Assembly: GCF_963678635.1 (NCBI RefSeq)
Contig: NC_087062.1
Location: forward strand, 99,929,209-99,993,208
Reading direction: 5' to 3'
DNA from: Symsagittifera roscoffensis
Lineage: Eukaryota; Xenacoelomorpha; Acoela; Convolutidae
Length of the DNA: 64,000 nucleotides
Shown here: piece after piece, positions 21,191 through 32,296 of the stretch
Layout: each line of letters begins with the position of its first letter
Numbering within the stretch: the first letter of the stretch is position 1
Position numbers and translations under genes: made by a program
Notes under the pieces: generated by a model
Seen by the model: only the letters and a program-made list of their open reading frames with translations
Told to the model about the DNA's origin: nothing
The model's database searches: none

Positions 21191-23130
21191 TTAAAACTTG
21201 ATTCTGCCCAAATGATTTCGACTTAAATATGAAACGTCTGAAAACTCAGCGGATGCTGTACTCTATAAAACCAACATCCTACAGGAAGCAAAAGGTTCTA
21301 GAGCTATAAAAGATTGTCCTTGAAGACGCTGAACGCGACAAAACTGACTATCAAAACATTCTGTTCTCAAATCGGATTACAAATTTTTTATTTAAACATT
21401 TTGAATCAATGAATAAAACGGCAAATATTCCGATGAATTTCGGCTAGAAAAGACAGCAAACAATATGCAAGACAAAGCTGAGCTCTTTAGTTATTCTTTC
21501 CAATCCGTCTTCTCGCATCCAAATTCACAATTTGATTGCACTACTGGTAACCCTGATGGCGCGCCAACTTTAAATAATTTTGCTACCTCCAAGAAACTTA
21601 TAAGATCGATCCTCGAAGAGACGGACATAACAAAATCGCGAGGTCCAGATACTATTCTACCAATCTTCTTCCAGAAACTATCAGAACCAATGAGCAATGC
21701 GCTTCATATCATCTTCAAGGCCATTAAACGAAACAGAGCAATTCCAGATGAATGGAAAGTCGGAGCCGGGTCGCCTAAAAAAAGATGAGAAACATCTCGT
21801 TGAAATTATAGATCTGTTACCTTATTGATTTTCTCATGCAAGGTCTTAGAAAAATGTATGAATGTACCTCTCTATGCCCGCTTTGAGAACTTTGTAACTA
21901 TTCCTCAACATGGCTTTATCAAAAACAAGTCTGTACAAACAAACTTACTAATTATATCTTCGGTATATTCATGAATCCCTTGACGACAAACCGAGTACTG
22001 ACATAATTGCTTTCTACACCGACTTTGCGAAAGTTTTTGACAAAGTTCCACACACTGAGTTAATCTTCAAATTGAGAAAAATAGGTGTAGGTGGATGCTT
22101 TCTCGACTTACTGCTTAACTACCTGGAGAACAGTAAGCACTTTGTGCGGCTAGGGAATATGCAATCAACCAAGCTCAATATATCAAGTGGTGTACCTCAA
22201 AGCTCGGTCATTGGTCCACTTCTCTTTTGCTTTTTGATCATTGACCTACCAGAGTCATTCCGAAGTTCTTACGCTGTTATTCGCTGATGACCTAAAATTC
22301 ATCACAAAAACTGACTCAAACTTGAAATTTACCTTGATCTAAAAAGGCTGGAGAAATAGATAGGCTTCAACAAAATGAAGATATGGAACCCGCCGCAGTC
22401 ATGAAAGACCTTGGAGTAGCCACATAGATGAAAATCTCAAAAAATTTATTAAAATACTACATTTTGTCAAGCGGAACACCTCAGCAAATACCATTCCTCA
22501 TGGAAAACTTTCTCTTCAAATCAATGATTCTGCCCATCATCAGCTAAGTATCGCCATGTATCCATCTCACTAAAACATCACTTCATAAGCTAGAAACATT
22601 CAAAAACGCGTGCCAAAATGGGTGCTACATGACTATTCGACGAAATACCAATCGCTGCTAGAAAAAGTCAACATGTTCCCTCTATCTCTATTTTTCCAAA
22701 TTCTTGATCTATTAGAACTTTCAAAAATATATCAAACATCTGCAACCGACATCAAACTTTTGAACTCTTCCAGCAGTTGTCGATCATTAGTGGAGAAGTT
22801 CGAAGTCCCTAAAGTAAGAATGTAAAAAGCACGAACTGAGTTCTGCTTCAGAACATAACGAGTTGCCAACTATCTACCCCCATGTGTAGACTTCTACAAT
22901 CCACTCGGACTTAGAAATCGCAATAACAAATTCTTTTGGGATTACTTCAGAAACAAATACAATCACCACAGTTCCTGTATATGGCAGTACGCATGTGACT
23001 GTCACTCATGCAGAAACTACTGGAGACATTGGGGTTCATAGGAAGAGATTCCTCCATGGACACGGAAAATCCAGAACAACAACAACAATTATATCGACTT
23101 AGTGACCTAATGGTGATTAGCTTCAAGGTA
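21190..23130 (+). mobile_element. dead CR1/jockey-like LINE, endonuclease tail to RT and C-terminus
   Basis: Broken pieces of a non-LTR reverse transcriptase in order: the linker before RT (21240-21470), the first RT block with KSRGPDTILPIFFQ (21465-21788), DFAKVFDKVPH (about 22020), GVPQSSVIGPLLF (22190), FADD (about 22280) and the post-RT segment WVLHDYSTKYQ (22610-22825). Stops and frameshifts lie between nearly all of them, so it is long dead. The 5' half is not recognisable. Confidence 0.85.
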
Positions 23131-23588
23131 AATATAATTTTAAAGCTCACAAAATTGCTAAAATCTTAACAGAAATACTAGTTCAAGTTTTTCATGGCCA
23201 CGCTTTTTTGTTTTTCTTTTTTTTCTCGGCTTGATAGGTTTCCCAAATTATAACAGCTTATTTTCCTCGTGTTGATTTTTTTCGACTTGAAGGGTTTCTG
23301 TTAAGGTATTTTCGGCTTTGTTACTGCTTGGTAAATTTTATTCAGATTCGAATTTCACATTCTTTTGTCCTGGCATATTTTTGTTTCAAAACTAGCTTGA
23401 TTTATTTTGATCGATCTAGTTTTTTCGACAATTTTGATTTTTTCAGTCATTTTCCGAGTGGCTTACTATCGCATGTGGTGTGAAGCGCTGCTTGGCCACC
23501 GTGTACATATTGAAATAAAAAGGGCCAGTTTTTTGTCTCTTAGTCTATTTAGTTGTCTGAATCTGATGTTGTACAGATTTCAGATAAA
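23131..23588. other. upstream region of GNB1L
   Basis: AT-rich with no gene. The sequence TTTCAG ends at 23583, six bases before the GNB1L ATG, and is a good 3' splice site. The 5' UTR is therefore either an upstream cis exon or a trans-spliced leader. No TATA box stands out. Confidence 0.4.
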
Positions 23589-24202
23589 ATGCCTCCTCTC
23601 CCTGCTCCAGATCCTTCGTTTGTTTTACGGAAGGATAGTCATTTCGAAAATCAAATTAATCACATTTCTTTTATGGAACATCCATTAGAAGGCCTCTGTG
23701 TTCTCCTTTCCGACCAATCGGGTAATATTGATATCTGGCAAATTGAAAGCAAGAGGCGGCGTAAGAAAAGTCTGCATATTTTCGATTATTGTCCAAAATT
23801 TTCTGGCCAAGTCGGTTTGATATGGACTGAAGTTATATTTCGTATTGGCAGCGAGAATTGCTATCTGCTAACGCAATGCAGAGATGGAAGTGTCTATGTA
23901 TTCACAATTTCACTCGATTGTGACCTCGAGCAGAAACAGTGTATACGTTACTCTTATAAATTAACCACAAATTTTTGCGCTTTTTGTAAATGCGACTTAC
24001 TTGATACTGAAGCGAATTCTATTTTGGTAGTCCCTGTTGACAAATCAGGTGACAATTTTTTCAGCGTCTATAATTTGCACGATGCTTTTGAGTGCGGAAT
24101 TAATGAAGTTTTATCTACGCAGCTCTCTGAAATAAAATGCCCGAAGGATTATGGGCTACCAATGAGTGTATCGCTGACCACTTGTTTATCTCATCCTTTA
24201 AG
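23589..24202 (+). CDS. GNB1L: GNB1L exon 1
   Basis: Encodes residues 1-205, the first blades of the propeller. The ATG is preceded by ATAAA and a splice acceptor, with no earlier ATG in frame back to the acceptor. The donor is AAG/GTTGGT at 24203. If the intron were retained, the frame would end six codons later. Confidence 0.85.
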
Positions 24203-27200
24203 GTTGGTCATTGCATTAGGTTAAGCAATCTATACTAAATGCGCTTTACTATACTAAATTTAAATGCGTGTGACTCGTATCTCTTACCCTGTTTGTTGCA
24301 TTTTTAATGAAAGAATTTATCAGAGTAATGAAAGTAGTGAGTTCTCTTATATAGGTCTTGCTGATTTTTTTTGCGCTTATTTTTGATTTTTTGTGGTTTG
24401 ACTTGTAATTTCTTTTTAAGTTCAGTGCATTTCCATTGTTAACAGAAGGCAAACTCCTCTATCGATCAGCAAAAATGTAAAGGTCACGAAAAACATGATC
24501 GACTTCTAATTTCGAAAATGGAAATTAATTATCAGATTTTTCAGTGAAATAAAGTTTCACCTATTGATCCAGTTTTCTCAAATTGGGTTAATTTCAATAA
24601 AAAAAAGTGTCTATCATAAATTGTTATACAAATTCAAAGCGCTTTTAGGCCATCTATTTTTTTCTTCGAAGATTTTTGGAAAAAAAAAACAAGTCAGCTG
24701 TTGTTTCAGTTTCCTTGCGTTCATTGGGCTTTTCCAACTGTCAATTGGATATGTTTTGCATGTTAAAGCTATATCGTATACTGCATTGCTTTAGAAGTTA
24801 GATCGATTTTCCAGTTTATGAATGCTGGGCCAATTGAAAGGCTCGAATTTAAATCTGTAGCTATGATGCCAGCATGGAAGGAGAGGAGGGCAGTGTAGTG
24901 TAGTATAAAGATTGGATTCATTCGTAGCATCAGCCATATCAATATGTCATGATTTTGACCTTAAGCAACGATGTCCGATACTTTCTTTATTTTGGAGAAA
25001 ACTTGGTTTTTATTTTTCCGAAAAAATTGACCTTGACCGAGTTTTGAGCACGCATCTTATCTTTCGGACAATTTGAAAAAGATGAGGCTAAGCAGGCTTA
25101 CAAAATCTTATTTTATGCTTAATTAAAGGTGTGAAAAACTATTTTTACCCGAGTAAAGTTAGTTTTTTTAAGCGATTTGGAAATCAAAATTCAAAAACTT
25201 TCTGCGAATATTTTTTTGAAGATTTTTTTGTTTCGTTTTTCTGGTCATTTTCTATAAAAACTGTTTTCCAATTGGCCTATTTTTCTATAAATGTCGAATA
25301 TGCCTAAGTGCTTTTTTTCCGTTCAGATCTTTTTATCAATGCAAGTAGAAAAAACGGGTCGTTTATGGTCGTAATACCATTACAAATATTATTCTAGAAG
25401 CGAAAATTAGAACGGCATTTAATTTAATTCAGAGCAGCACACTTCTTTATTAGACTGAAGTTGATTAGTATTTTACCAGATAATGTATCAGAATTGAATG
25501 AGAAAGAATAAGAGCAGTTTTAATCTGAGAAAAGTCTCACGAATCCTCATTAAATGATAGTTACACATTTTTTCACAGAACTTAATCTTGCTGCCAAGGT
25601 GGCAGAGCTGTACGTGTTCATTTAATCATGTTTAAAAGTAACGAAAGAAGTTCCAGAGCGTTGCAGACAGAGCCTACAGGTTTGTGTGGAACAATGGAAA
25701 ACCTCACACACTGATAAGGATGCAGAATGAAGGAGTCAACAGCTACGAGATCCGCAGACAGTTGAACATTGAATCGATAAGGACTAAGATCGAGTGCAGA
25801 GCATTAGAGCGAATGGGCCACGTTCTCAGAATGTCGGATGAGAGGATTGTGAAGAAAGCCGTGCTCGGATCCTGGGACATGGAGAGGACACGTAGTGGGA
25901 ACTCGCGAGGCAACACCATCCAGTACTGGCGCAGACTGCTGAAAGAAGCGGGACACGAAGACGACAACAGCGAGAACCTCACCAATGACCGGAAACGATG
26001 GAAGAAGACCGTTACAGATCGCAGGACGTTCCTCAAAAACTGGGAGACGCAAATGTGCAACTGGCACAGAGGATCGGAAAAACCGGCCCGCTCACAATGG
26101 AATAGAGAGAGAATAAGTGACAGCGGTTGGCCTTGCCGCTGGGACGGATGCGACAAGATGTGCGCAACAAAAGGAGGACGGACGAATCACGAGAGAAAAG
26201 CACACAGAAGGGAGTCAGTGGACTACAAGTGTCCAAAGTGCAACGACAGTTTTTCGGACCAGGCTGCTCTGACAAACCACTTCAAGGCGTGCCAAGGAGG
26301 GCAGGGTGGGTTCTGTCCGAAGTGTCAGAGGTCCCTGTCGTTGAGCAACATGGCAAGACACCGGAGGACCTGTCGAGGAGAACACCCGACAGCCCCAGAA
26401 GTAACCAACGCCATTATCACAGGACGATTCGCCGGAACGAGAGCCAGAATCAAATGCGAAGAATGCGGTACTTGGGTGACAAAAAACAACATTTCAAGAC
26501 ACTGGAGTACATGTCCTGGAAACTGGGAATCAAGGCCCCCCACGGGGCGTAAATGACAAAAGAAGAAGAAAGATTGGATTCATTCGTAGCATCAGCCATA
26601 TCAATATGTCATGATTTTGACCTTAAGCAACGATGTCCGATACTTTCTTTATTTTGGAGAAAACTTGGTTTTTATTTTTCCGAAAAAATTGACCTTGACC
26701 GAGTTTTGAGCACGCATCTTATCTTTCGGACAATTTGAAAAAGATGAGGCTAAGCAGGCTTACAAAATCTTATTTTATGCTTAATTAAAGGTGTGAAAAA
26801 CTATTTTTACCCGAGTAAAGTTAGTTTTTTTAAGCGATTTGGAAATCAAAATTCAAAAACTTTCTGCGAATATTTTTTTGAAGATTTTTTTGTTTCGTTT
26901 TTCTGGTCATTTTCTATAAAAACTGTTTTCCAATTGGCCTATTTTTCTATAAATGTCGAATATGCCTAAGTGCTTTTTTTCCGTTCAGATCTTTTTATCA
27001 ATGCAAGTAGAAAAAACGGGTCGTTTATGGTCGTAATACCATTACAAATATTATTCTAGAAGCGAAAATTAGAACGGCATTTAATTTAATTCAGAGCAGC
27101 ACACTTCTTTATTAGACTGAAGTTGATTAGTATTTTACCAGATAATGTATCAGAATTGAATGAGAAAGAATAAGAGCAGTTTTAATCTGAGAAAAGTCTC

Positions 27201-28195
27201 ACGAATCCTCATTAAATGATAGTTACACATTTTTTCACAGAACTTAATCTTGCTGCCAAGGTGGCAGAGCTGTACGTGTTCATTTAATCATGTTTAAAAG
27301 TAACGAATATAGTGAGTACTCTTTTAAAGGTCGTGGTGATTTTTTTGTGTGTTTTGTTTCAGGAAAAAGAAAGTCTTAAAATTTATTCACGCTCAAAATT
27401 TTTGGATTTTTTTGCGGTTTGAATTTTGATTTCTTTTGAAGTTCACTTCATTTCCTTTGTTTAGAGGAATATTAACTCCACCATCGAACAGCAAAAATGG
27501 AAAGGTCATGAATAACGTGATCGACTTCTTGTTTTGAAAATGGAATATAATTAATAATTTACTTATGGACCCAGTTTTTGCAAGTTAATCAAAAAATGGT
27601 CAAACATAAACTGCTGATGAAATTGAGAGAGCTTTAAGGGCAAATATTTTTCTTTAAAGCTCGCAAGTTTTCAAGTTTTTGTTTCCTTGTGTTCACAACT
27701 CTTTTTCAACTGTCAGCTATGTTTAGAATTGTGGCCGCTTTCGAAATCGGATGTGTTGTCATCTTTTCTCTGGAATCGACAGAAGTAGTTGGTTGCCTAA
27801 GTCTGCAGAAAGACAAAAGTGTGGCCTGTCCTCTCACTTGTATTGCTCTTCGTCCTGACTTCTCTCAAATTGCAGTTGGGTCCGCTGAAGACACTTTGTC
27901 ACTTCTCAACGTCTATTCGAACGAAAGCGGGGTTGACTTGGAAGTTTTGAAGGCAGTTAAACTGACCAATCCGGGCGTGAGCTGTGTTGCCTTCAGACCT
28001 GATGACGGCCGCCTGTTAGTCAGTGCAGGATGGGATTCCAGATTGCGATATTTCTCAACCAAGTCCTTGAAGCCTCTGGCTGTTTTAACCTGCCACACAT
28101 CAACTGTAGTGGCTCTGCGGTTCTTGGGAAAGAGACTTTTTTCAGCCTGCAAAGAAGGGAAAATCGCTTGCTGGGATCTATATGACAACCAGTAG
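23589..28195 (+). CDS. GNB1L: GNB1L, WD40 protein (two exons)
   Basis: Guanine nucleotide-binding protein beta subunit-like protein 1, a seven-bladed WD40 protein. In vertebrates it has been linked to the stability of PI3K-like kinases through the TTT co-chaperone, and to the 22q11 interval; its role in this animal is inferred from orthology. Exons are 23589-24202 and 27727-28195: CCTTTAAG/GTTGGT joins TTTAG/AATTGT in phase 2, giving 360 codons against about 327 in human. N-terminal PPxPDPSFVLR and the C-terminal LTNPGVSCVAFRPD ... SAGWDSRLRYF ... KPLAVL ... CWDLY follow the family closely. The middle (residues 60-200) is diverged. The intron is 3524 bp and loaded with repeats. Confidence 0.88.
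24325..24765 (+). repeat. dispersed AT-rich repeat, copy A
   Basis: The first of five copies of a roughly 450-bp family. It starts with AGAGTAATGAAAGTAGTGA, identical to copy E, continues with a GGTCTTG segment and CTATTGATCCAGTTTTCTC, and ends with a segment like TTCCAACTGTCA. Confidence 0.8.
24907..25645 (+). repeat. left copy of a perfect 739-bp direct repeat
   Basis: Identical, as far as I can read base by base, to 26569-27307 (offset 1662). It ends exactly where the LINE tail begins. Confidence 0.95.
25646..26568 (+). mobile_element. 5'-truncated LINE tail with four zinc fingers
   Basis: A 923-bp insert. One open frame runs from its first bases to TGA at about 26556 and reads as the C-terminus of a non-LTR retrotransposon. 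The post-RT signature is ALERMGHVLRMSDER...KKAVL, then come four zinc fingers: one with C-x4-C spacing and three of C-x2-C-x12-H-x3-C type ending in Cys. After the stop the 3' end is ACAAAAGAAGAAG. RT and endonuclease are absent, the usual result of incomplete target-primed reverse transcription. The frame is intact, so the insertion is young. The GTG at 25684 is not a real start. Confidence 0.8.
26569..27307 (+). repeat. right copy of the perfect 739-bp direct repeat
   Basis: Begins at the last base of the LINE 3' tail and ends at AAAAGTAACGAA. See the left copy at 24907-25645. Confidence 0.95.
27302..27722 (+). repeat. dispersed AT-rich repeat, copy B
   Basis: Same family and orientation as copy A. 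Its 3' end (TTTTTCAACTGTCAGCTATG) runs directly into the splice acceptor of GNB1L exon 2 at 27727. Confidence 0.7.
27727..28195 (+). CDS. GNB1L: GNB1L exon 2
   Basis: Encodes residues 205-360, the last four or so blades, with the conserved SAGWDSRLR and the closing WDL before TAG at 28193-28195. The acceptor is TATGTTTAG/AATTG. The upstream ATG at 27719 lies in the intron. Confidence 0.88.
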
Positions 28196-28329
28196 ACTTG
28201 AACCAAAACGCGTGCACTTTTGAGATAAAAGTTTTCACGTTGATTTACCAAATTAACTGAGCTCAATTTTTAATGTCTTGTAATCGCGAACTATACTTTT
28301 TTCGGCTCTTTTGCACTTCCTACCACATT

Positions 28330-28530
28330 TGAATTTCAGCTTTGAAAAACTAATTTTACGTTGTCATAATGAAACAAAATTTTGCATGGTGAATTAACTA
28401 ACTATTAGGAACACATTTGTTCCTCATAGCTTGCATCGTAACATCACGCATTCAGCCTTTATAACACGTAAGACAACAGATAATGGAAAATGTGAAACGT
28501 GGGGAGAGTGGAAAAGAGCCATTTTTCCCG
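28330..28530. repeat. short dispersed repeat related to 41218-41652
   Basis: The segment with TTTGTTCCTCATAG, CGTAACATCACGCATTCAGCC and GGAAAAGAGCC has clear counterparts on both strands at 41218-41652. Confidence 0.7.
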
Positions 28531-28590
28531 TAAACAAATTTTTTTAAACCATTTTTCAACTTTACTGTTGAATCTTAACAACTTTCAGTT

Positions 28591-28815
28591 TCCTTCGCAC
28601 TGGGCTTAGAGGTAACGCTGTCGTCTTTGCACCCATAGGTCCTAGACCGAATCCCGGCCGGACTTTGTTTTTTATGTATGTATGGAATTGAATTTTTTTT
28701 TCGAGTTTAAAACTGATTTGTCGGACTTTAATATATCTGCTCTTTTGCGGCTTAGTTGCCATATCGTTGGTTTTCCTTGTGCTGTGAGCAAGTATCACAG
28801 GAGTTGCAAGTGTTG
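28591..28815 (+). repeat. tRNA-derived SINE, copy 2
   Basis: The head at 28595-28665 has CTTAGAGGTAACG and CCGAATCCCGGCC (degenerate A and B boxes) and a T run. The tail, TGTCGGACTTTAATATATCTGC then GCGGCTTAGTTGCCATATCG, parallels copy 1. Confidence 0.55.
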
Positions 28816-28929
28816 TTCATTTAGTTTCAGGGGGACTTGAAACTTTCAAATGTTCTTTTATGAAATCAATTTTTTTTTCGGTTCAGCTAGTGTCTTCTCA
28901 AAGTTTGTCGGATTTGCTGGAACCCCTCC

Positions 28930-28990
28930 AACCGTGACCGAAGTGGGATTCGACATGTGACTAAACTACTCGGCCACGGTGGCTCGATAT
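28930..28990 (-). repeat. tRNA-like repeat, reversed
   Basis: Read on the - strand it has GTGGCCGAGTAGTTTAG, an A box like that of tRNA-Ser/Leu, and GTCGAATCCCACTTCGG. The anticodon arm is missing, so this is a SINE head or tRNA pseudogene. Confidence 0.45.
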
Positions 28991-31524
28991 GAATCCGCTT
29001 CGTAGGTTTTCTCCCGATGCTAATTACCATTGCGGCAAGCAAGGCTAATGCAATAGTTACAAGACTTGTTTGTCCCGTAAATAACTTTGTTCACAGGATC
29101 TTCAAATTTAAGATCTCAATTTCCAATATAGCCAAGTTGCACGTCAGCACATGCTTGCAATTTGCCTTTTTAACGGCTGTTCGAGAGCTAGTGGAGCCAT
29201 AGTCTACAGTTGAAACAGTTTTCAAAAATAAATTGATTTTTTTTGTCGGCATTATTGATTTCGTCCCAATTTTTGACCGCTTACTTGCCGGGTGTTTTTT
29301 CTTCTTTTGTTGATTAGTTTCTTCATTTTCAATTATGCTTTTTGTTTTCCGGTTTTTAAACACGACAAAACTTTTTGTTAATGAATTAAAAACAAAATTG
29401 CATTAATTTTTAATTTTTCGAATGAATGGCTTCTGGAGGGTTTTTAATCTGAAAGTGCGCGGAATCAAATTTTTTTGTTATCTAGTTGAGTAATGTTATT
29501 TGAAATTGATTCAAATTGATTGGATAGCGCTTGTTTTAAAATAAAATGTGAACAAAATTTTCGAAAAATTTCATACGTTTTTGGGTTTTTTTAACTGTTT
29601 TGTCAGCAAAGGAATGTGGCGAAGGTCGCGCAACCTTTAGGATTGTGAATCTTTCTGACTGAAATTTTGAAAAAAGTTTTTTGCAAATAGTTTTTTAGCT
29701 TATTTTTGTGGCGATTTGAGTTTTTTTGTGGCAATTAAATACAATTTTTGCATTCATTTGTTTTAAATTTTTTCGTCAATTTTTTCTTTAAGTTTATAGC
29801 AAATAACGGAAAGAGCCTTTTCTTATCCCCAATTTTCCTTAACTTCCCGAGTGCATTTAAATACTTTTGGGGGCTTACCAAAAAATTTTTCTTTTTGTTT
29901 CCATTTACTTGTTATGAGAACATTCTTTTGATGTCTTAGGTATTTGATTTTTAGAATAATTGCAATAAGATTCTCATTATTTTTTTAGCCCACAATTTAT
30001 TCAAGTTTTTCACTTATCCTTTGAGACAATATCATTTGATTATTGGCATTTTGTTTTGTATCTTAAGTGTTGAAGCTCAGCTTCGCCTGTGCTTAAACTT
30101 CATATCTCTAGCTTGGCATGTTTGTCTAGAATTTCTGTTTGATAAAAACACTGAAAACGCCCAATTTTTTTTTTACACAAAAAGATTTACCGTTTTCTTC
30201 TACCTTTTTTGAATTTTTTTTATTTTTCTCGAAAATTTAGCTCCTAAATTTGAGTTTTTGGGTTCAATGAAGATAAAAGGTAGTGGAAAACTCCCCTGCA
30301 TTAGCGGGTACTCACAACTTTTTCCAAACAAAAATTTATGGCCCTCGGAAAAGTCAGTTTTGGTTTTTTGACCGTTTTTTCTTGAAACTTTTTGACTTTC
30401 CCGAGAATAACTCTCACATATCTTAATTGTTGATTTCAATCGAAAATACATACTGCATGAATTTCTTCTGTCTAAGAGGTTACGCCCATTTTTTTGTAAC
30501 CATAAAGCTGTGAGTCTCTGAAATGTCAAAGTTTTTATTTGTTGACCGTTTTCGGACTTGTTTTCGGTAACTATAGTGCCAAATCTGATGCCATAATTTC
30601 AAATGAAACAACAGCTTGGCGAAAGTCTCCTGTATAAATTGTAATTCCCCATTTCTTTTAGAAAAATGTTATGGTCTTGAAACAAGTCAACGTTGAGCGT
30701 TTTTTGGAAACTTTTTGACTTTTACTCGAAAAGTAGCGTGCGAGTTCTCAGATTAAGAGTTCAATCGCGAAAGCCGGTTTTGGAAATCTTTTCTAGTTTA
30801 GCGGTCTTGACCTGTCTTTTGCGGACACGTTTTTTAACATATTTTGAACTTTTGGCAGTTTTTTATAAGGGTTTTAAATTTTATTCAAAACTACCCTATC
30901 AAATCTGAGTTGAAAAGTTCAATCGGAAGAACCGATTGCTACAATTTTTCCTACAGAAGTGGCGACTCCCTAATTTTTTGAAATAAAAATTTTTTGTCCT
31001 TATGAAAATTCCAATATCTCAAAATTAAAAAGTTTTCACGCTTACTTATTTTAGTTACGAAACAACTAGTTTTGGGCAAAGTCCAATTTTTGAAATTACA
31101 CATTTTGTACCGCATCAGTATTACAAAATCAAAAAATATGAAACATGTATCTCAAGCTTTAGCTGGGCCCCTAGTTGTATTTCATCGAGACATACGAAAG
31201 TTTTGGTTCACCTATTTTTTTTTCACCTAGTTTTTTTTTCGACTTGTTTATTTTGATGGATTGAATTGAAATTAGAACAAGGATAGCTGGTTGCTGTGCA
31301 GTTTAGGTGAGAAATCAGTTTGGAGACAACCTGTTTGCTCCTGAGTTAGTGGTTTCTTAATTACGAATGAAAAGTTTAAACCCTTTTGCTAGTTTTAGGT
31401 CACAATGTTAATACTCATTAGATGCAATTCAGTAGCATGCAGTCAATAGAGGTTGCACATATCGAAAATCTGAAAGTACGAAACAACGAACCAATTAGGT
31501 GGCCTACATTTGATTCAATTCATG

Positions 31525-31550
31525 TATATAAACCCATACTTGTATAAAAG
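31525..31550 (+). promoter_or_regulatory. TATA boxes upstream of ACC
   Basis: TATATAAA at 31525-31532 and TATAAAAG at 31543-31550 lie about 165-190 bases before the ACC ATG. Expected initiation is near 31555-31580. An acceptor-like CATCTCAG ends at 31640. Core-promoter function is inference from motif and position. Confidence 0.4.
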
Positions 31551-31714
31551 ATTAAAATCAGACGCCAGAAGAAGACTTTTTCGGGTCGACTGTTCAGCTG
31601 AGCAGCTTAAAGAAGGTTGAGTTCATTATTTCCATCTCAGTTCTGTTTCGAGTTGAAGGTCGTTGGTGTTTGCTTATCAACGAACTTAGCAAATACTTTT
31701 TATCAGTATCTCCA

Positions 31715-32296
31715 ATGCCGTCAAAGGCCAAAAGAAACTCAAATTCGAAATCATCAGATCAAGATAAAAATTGTTCGACCACTTCATCTGAAACTGAAAC
31801 TACAAACATTTCGTACAGAACAGCCTGGTCTGTGCATAAGACACCAGCCAGCTCATACAATACACCTTCAATGAACCAATCGGAAACTGGGACGCCTGGT
31901 GCTAACGAATCAAGGGAAGTGAAATTGTCCAGTGAATCAGGAGGCACTGCATCCGCCGACTCGCAATATTGTAGTCTGAACGAATCGGAACTTACGGCCT
32001 CTGCGCAATCTGACACTCCTAGGTCCTCAGGACATCAGAGTGACTTGAACGACTTACGAGTGATGCCGGAGAGTTCGGACCCGACTTGTGGAACGTCCAA
32101 CCCCAATGTAAGCACCCCTGAGCAGAGTGGCAAAGTGCAGTTTGTGCTGGGGGACTCGGAGTCTCCGACCGAACTGGCAGCCGCAACCACTTCCGAGGGC
32201 GGCGATCTCAACACGCACATGCCTGTTAGACGCAATACCTCCAACACTCTGCAGAATAGTCCACTGAAACAGAGCTGGAGCAATCTCTCTTCCAGG
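31715..32296 (+). CDS. ACACA: ACC exon 1, regulatory N-terminus
   Basis: 194 codons from ATG at 31715, rich in Ser, Thr, Asn and Glu, hence disordered. [11 protein letters not shown] resembles the FIxGSVSEDNSED segment of animal ACC. VRRNTS, 28 residues before the exon end, approximates the AMPK target (hydrophobic -5, Arg -4, Ser 0), in the position of human Ser80. The donor is AGG/GTCAGT, and the protein continues [13 protein letters not shown] in exon 2, matching human ACC. Upstream in-frame codons exist, but none before this one is ATG. Confidence 0.8.

Larger units (their letters stand above)
28196..31524. other. intergenic region between GNB1L and ACC
   Basis: 3.3 kb of AT-rich DNA. 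It holds a short dispersed repeat (28330-28530), a SINE (28591-28815) and a reversed tRNA-like repeat (28930-28990). The stretch 29200-31300 is dominated by poly-T and poly-A runs and repeated GAAACTTTTTGAC-like phrases. I see no gene. Confidence 0.5.

Noticed and set aside
25743-26543. - strand and second + frames across the LINE zinc-finger tail
   Set aside because: Shadows of the 25646-26556 frame, which alone carries the zinc fingers and RT-tail motif.
26127-26552. A host zinc-finger gene inside the GNB1L intron
   Set aside because: The fingers follow a LINE post-RT signature and the insert has a truncated 5' end and a GAAGAAG 3' tail, so it is a retrotransposon remnant.
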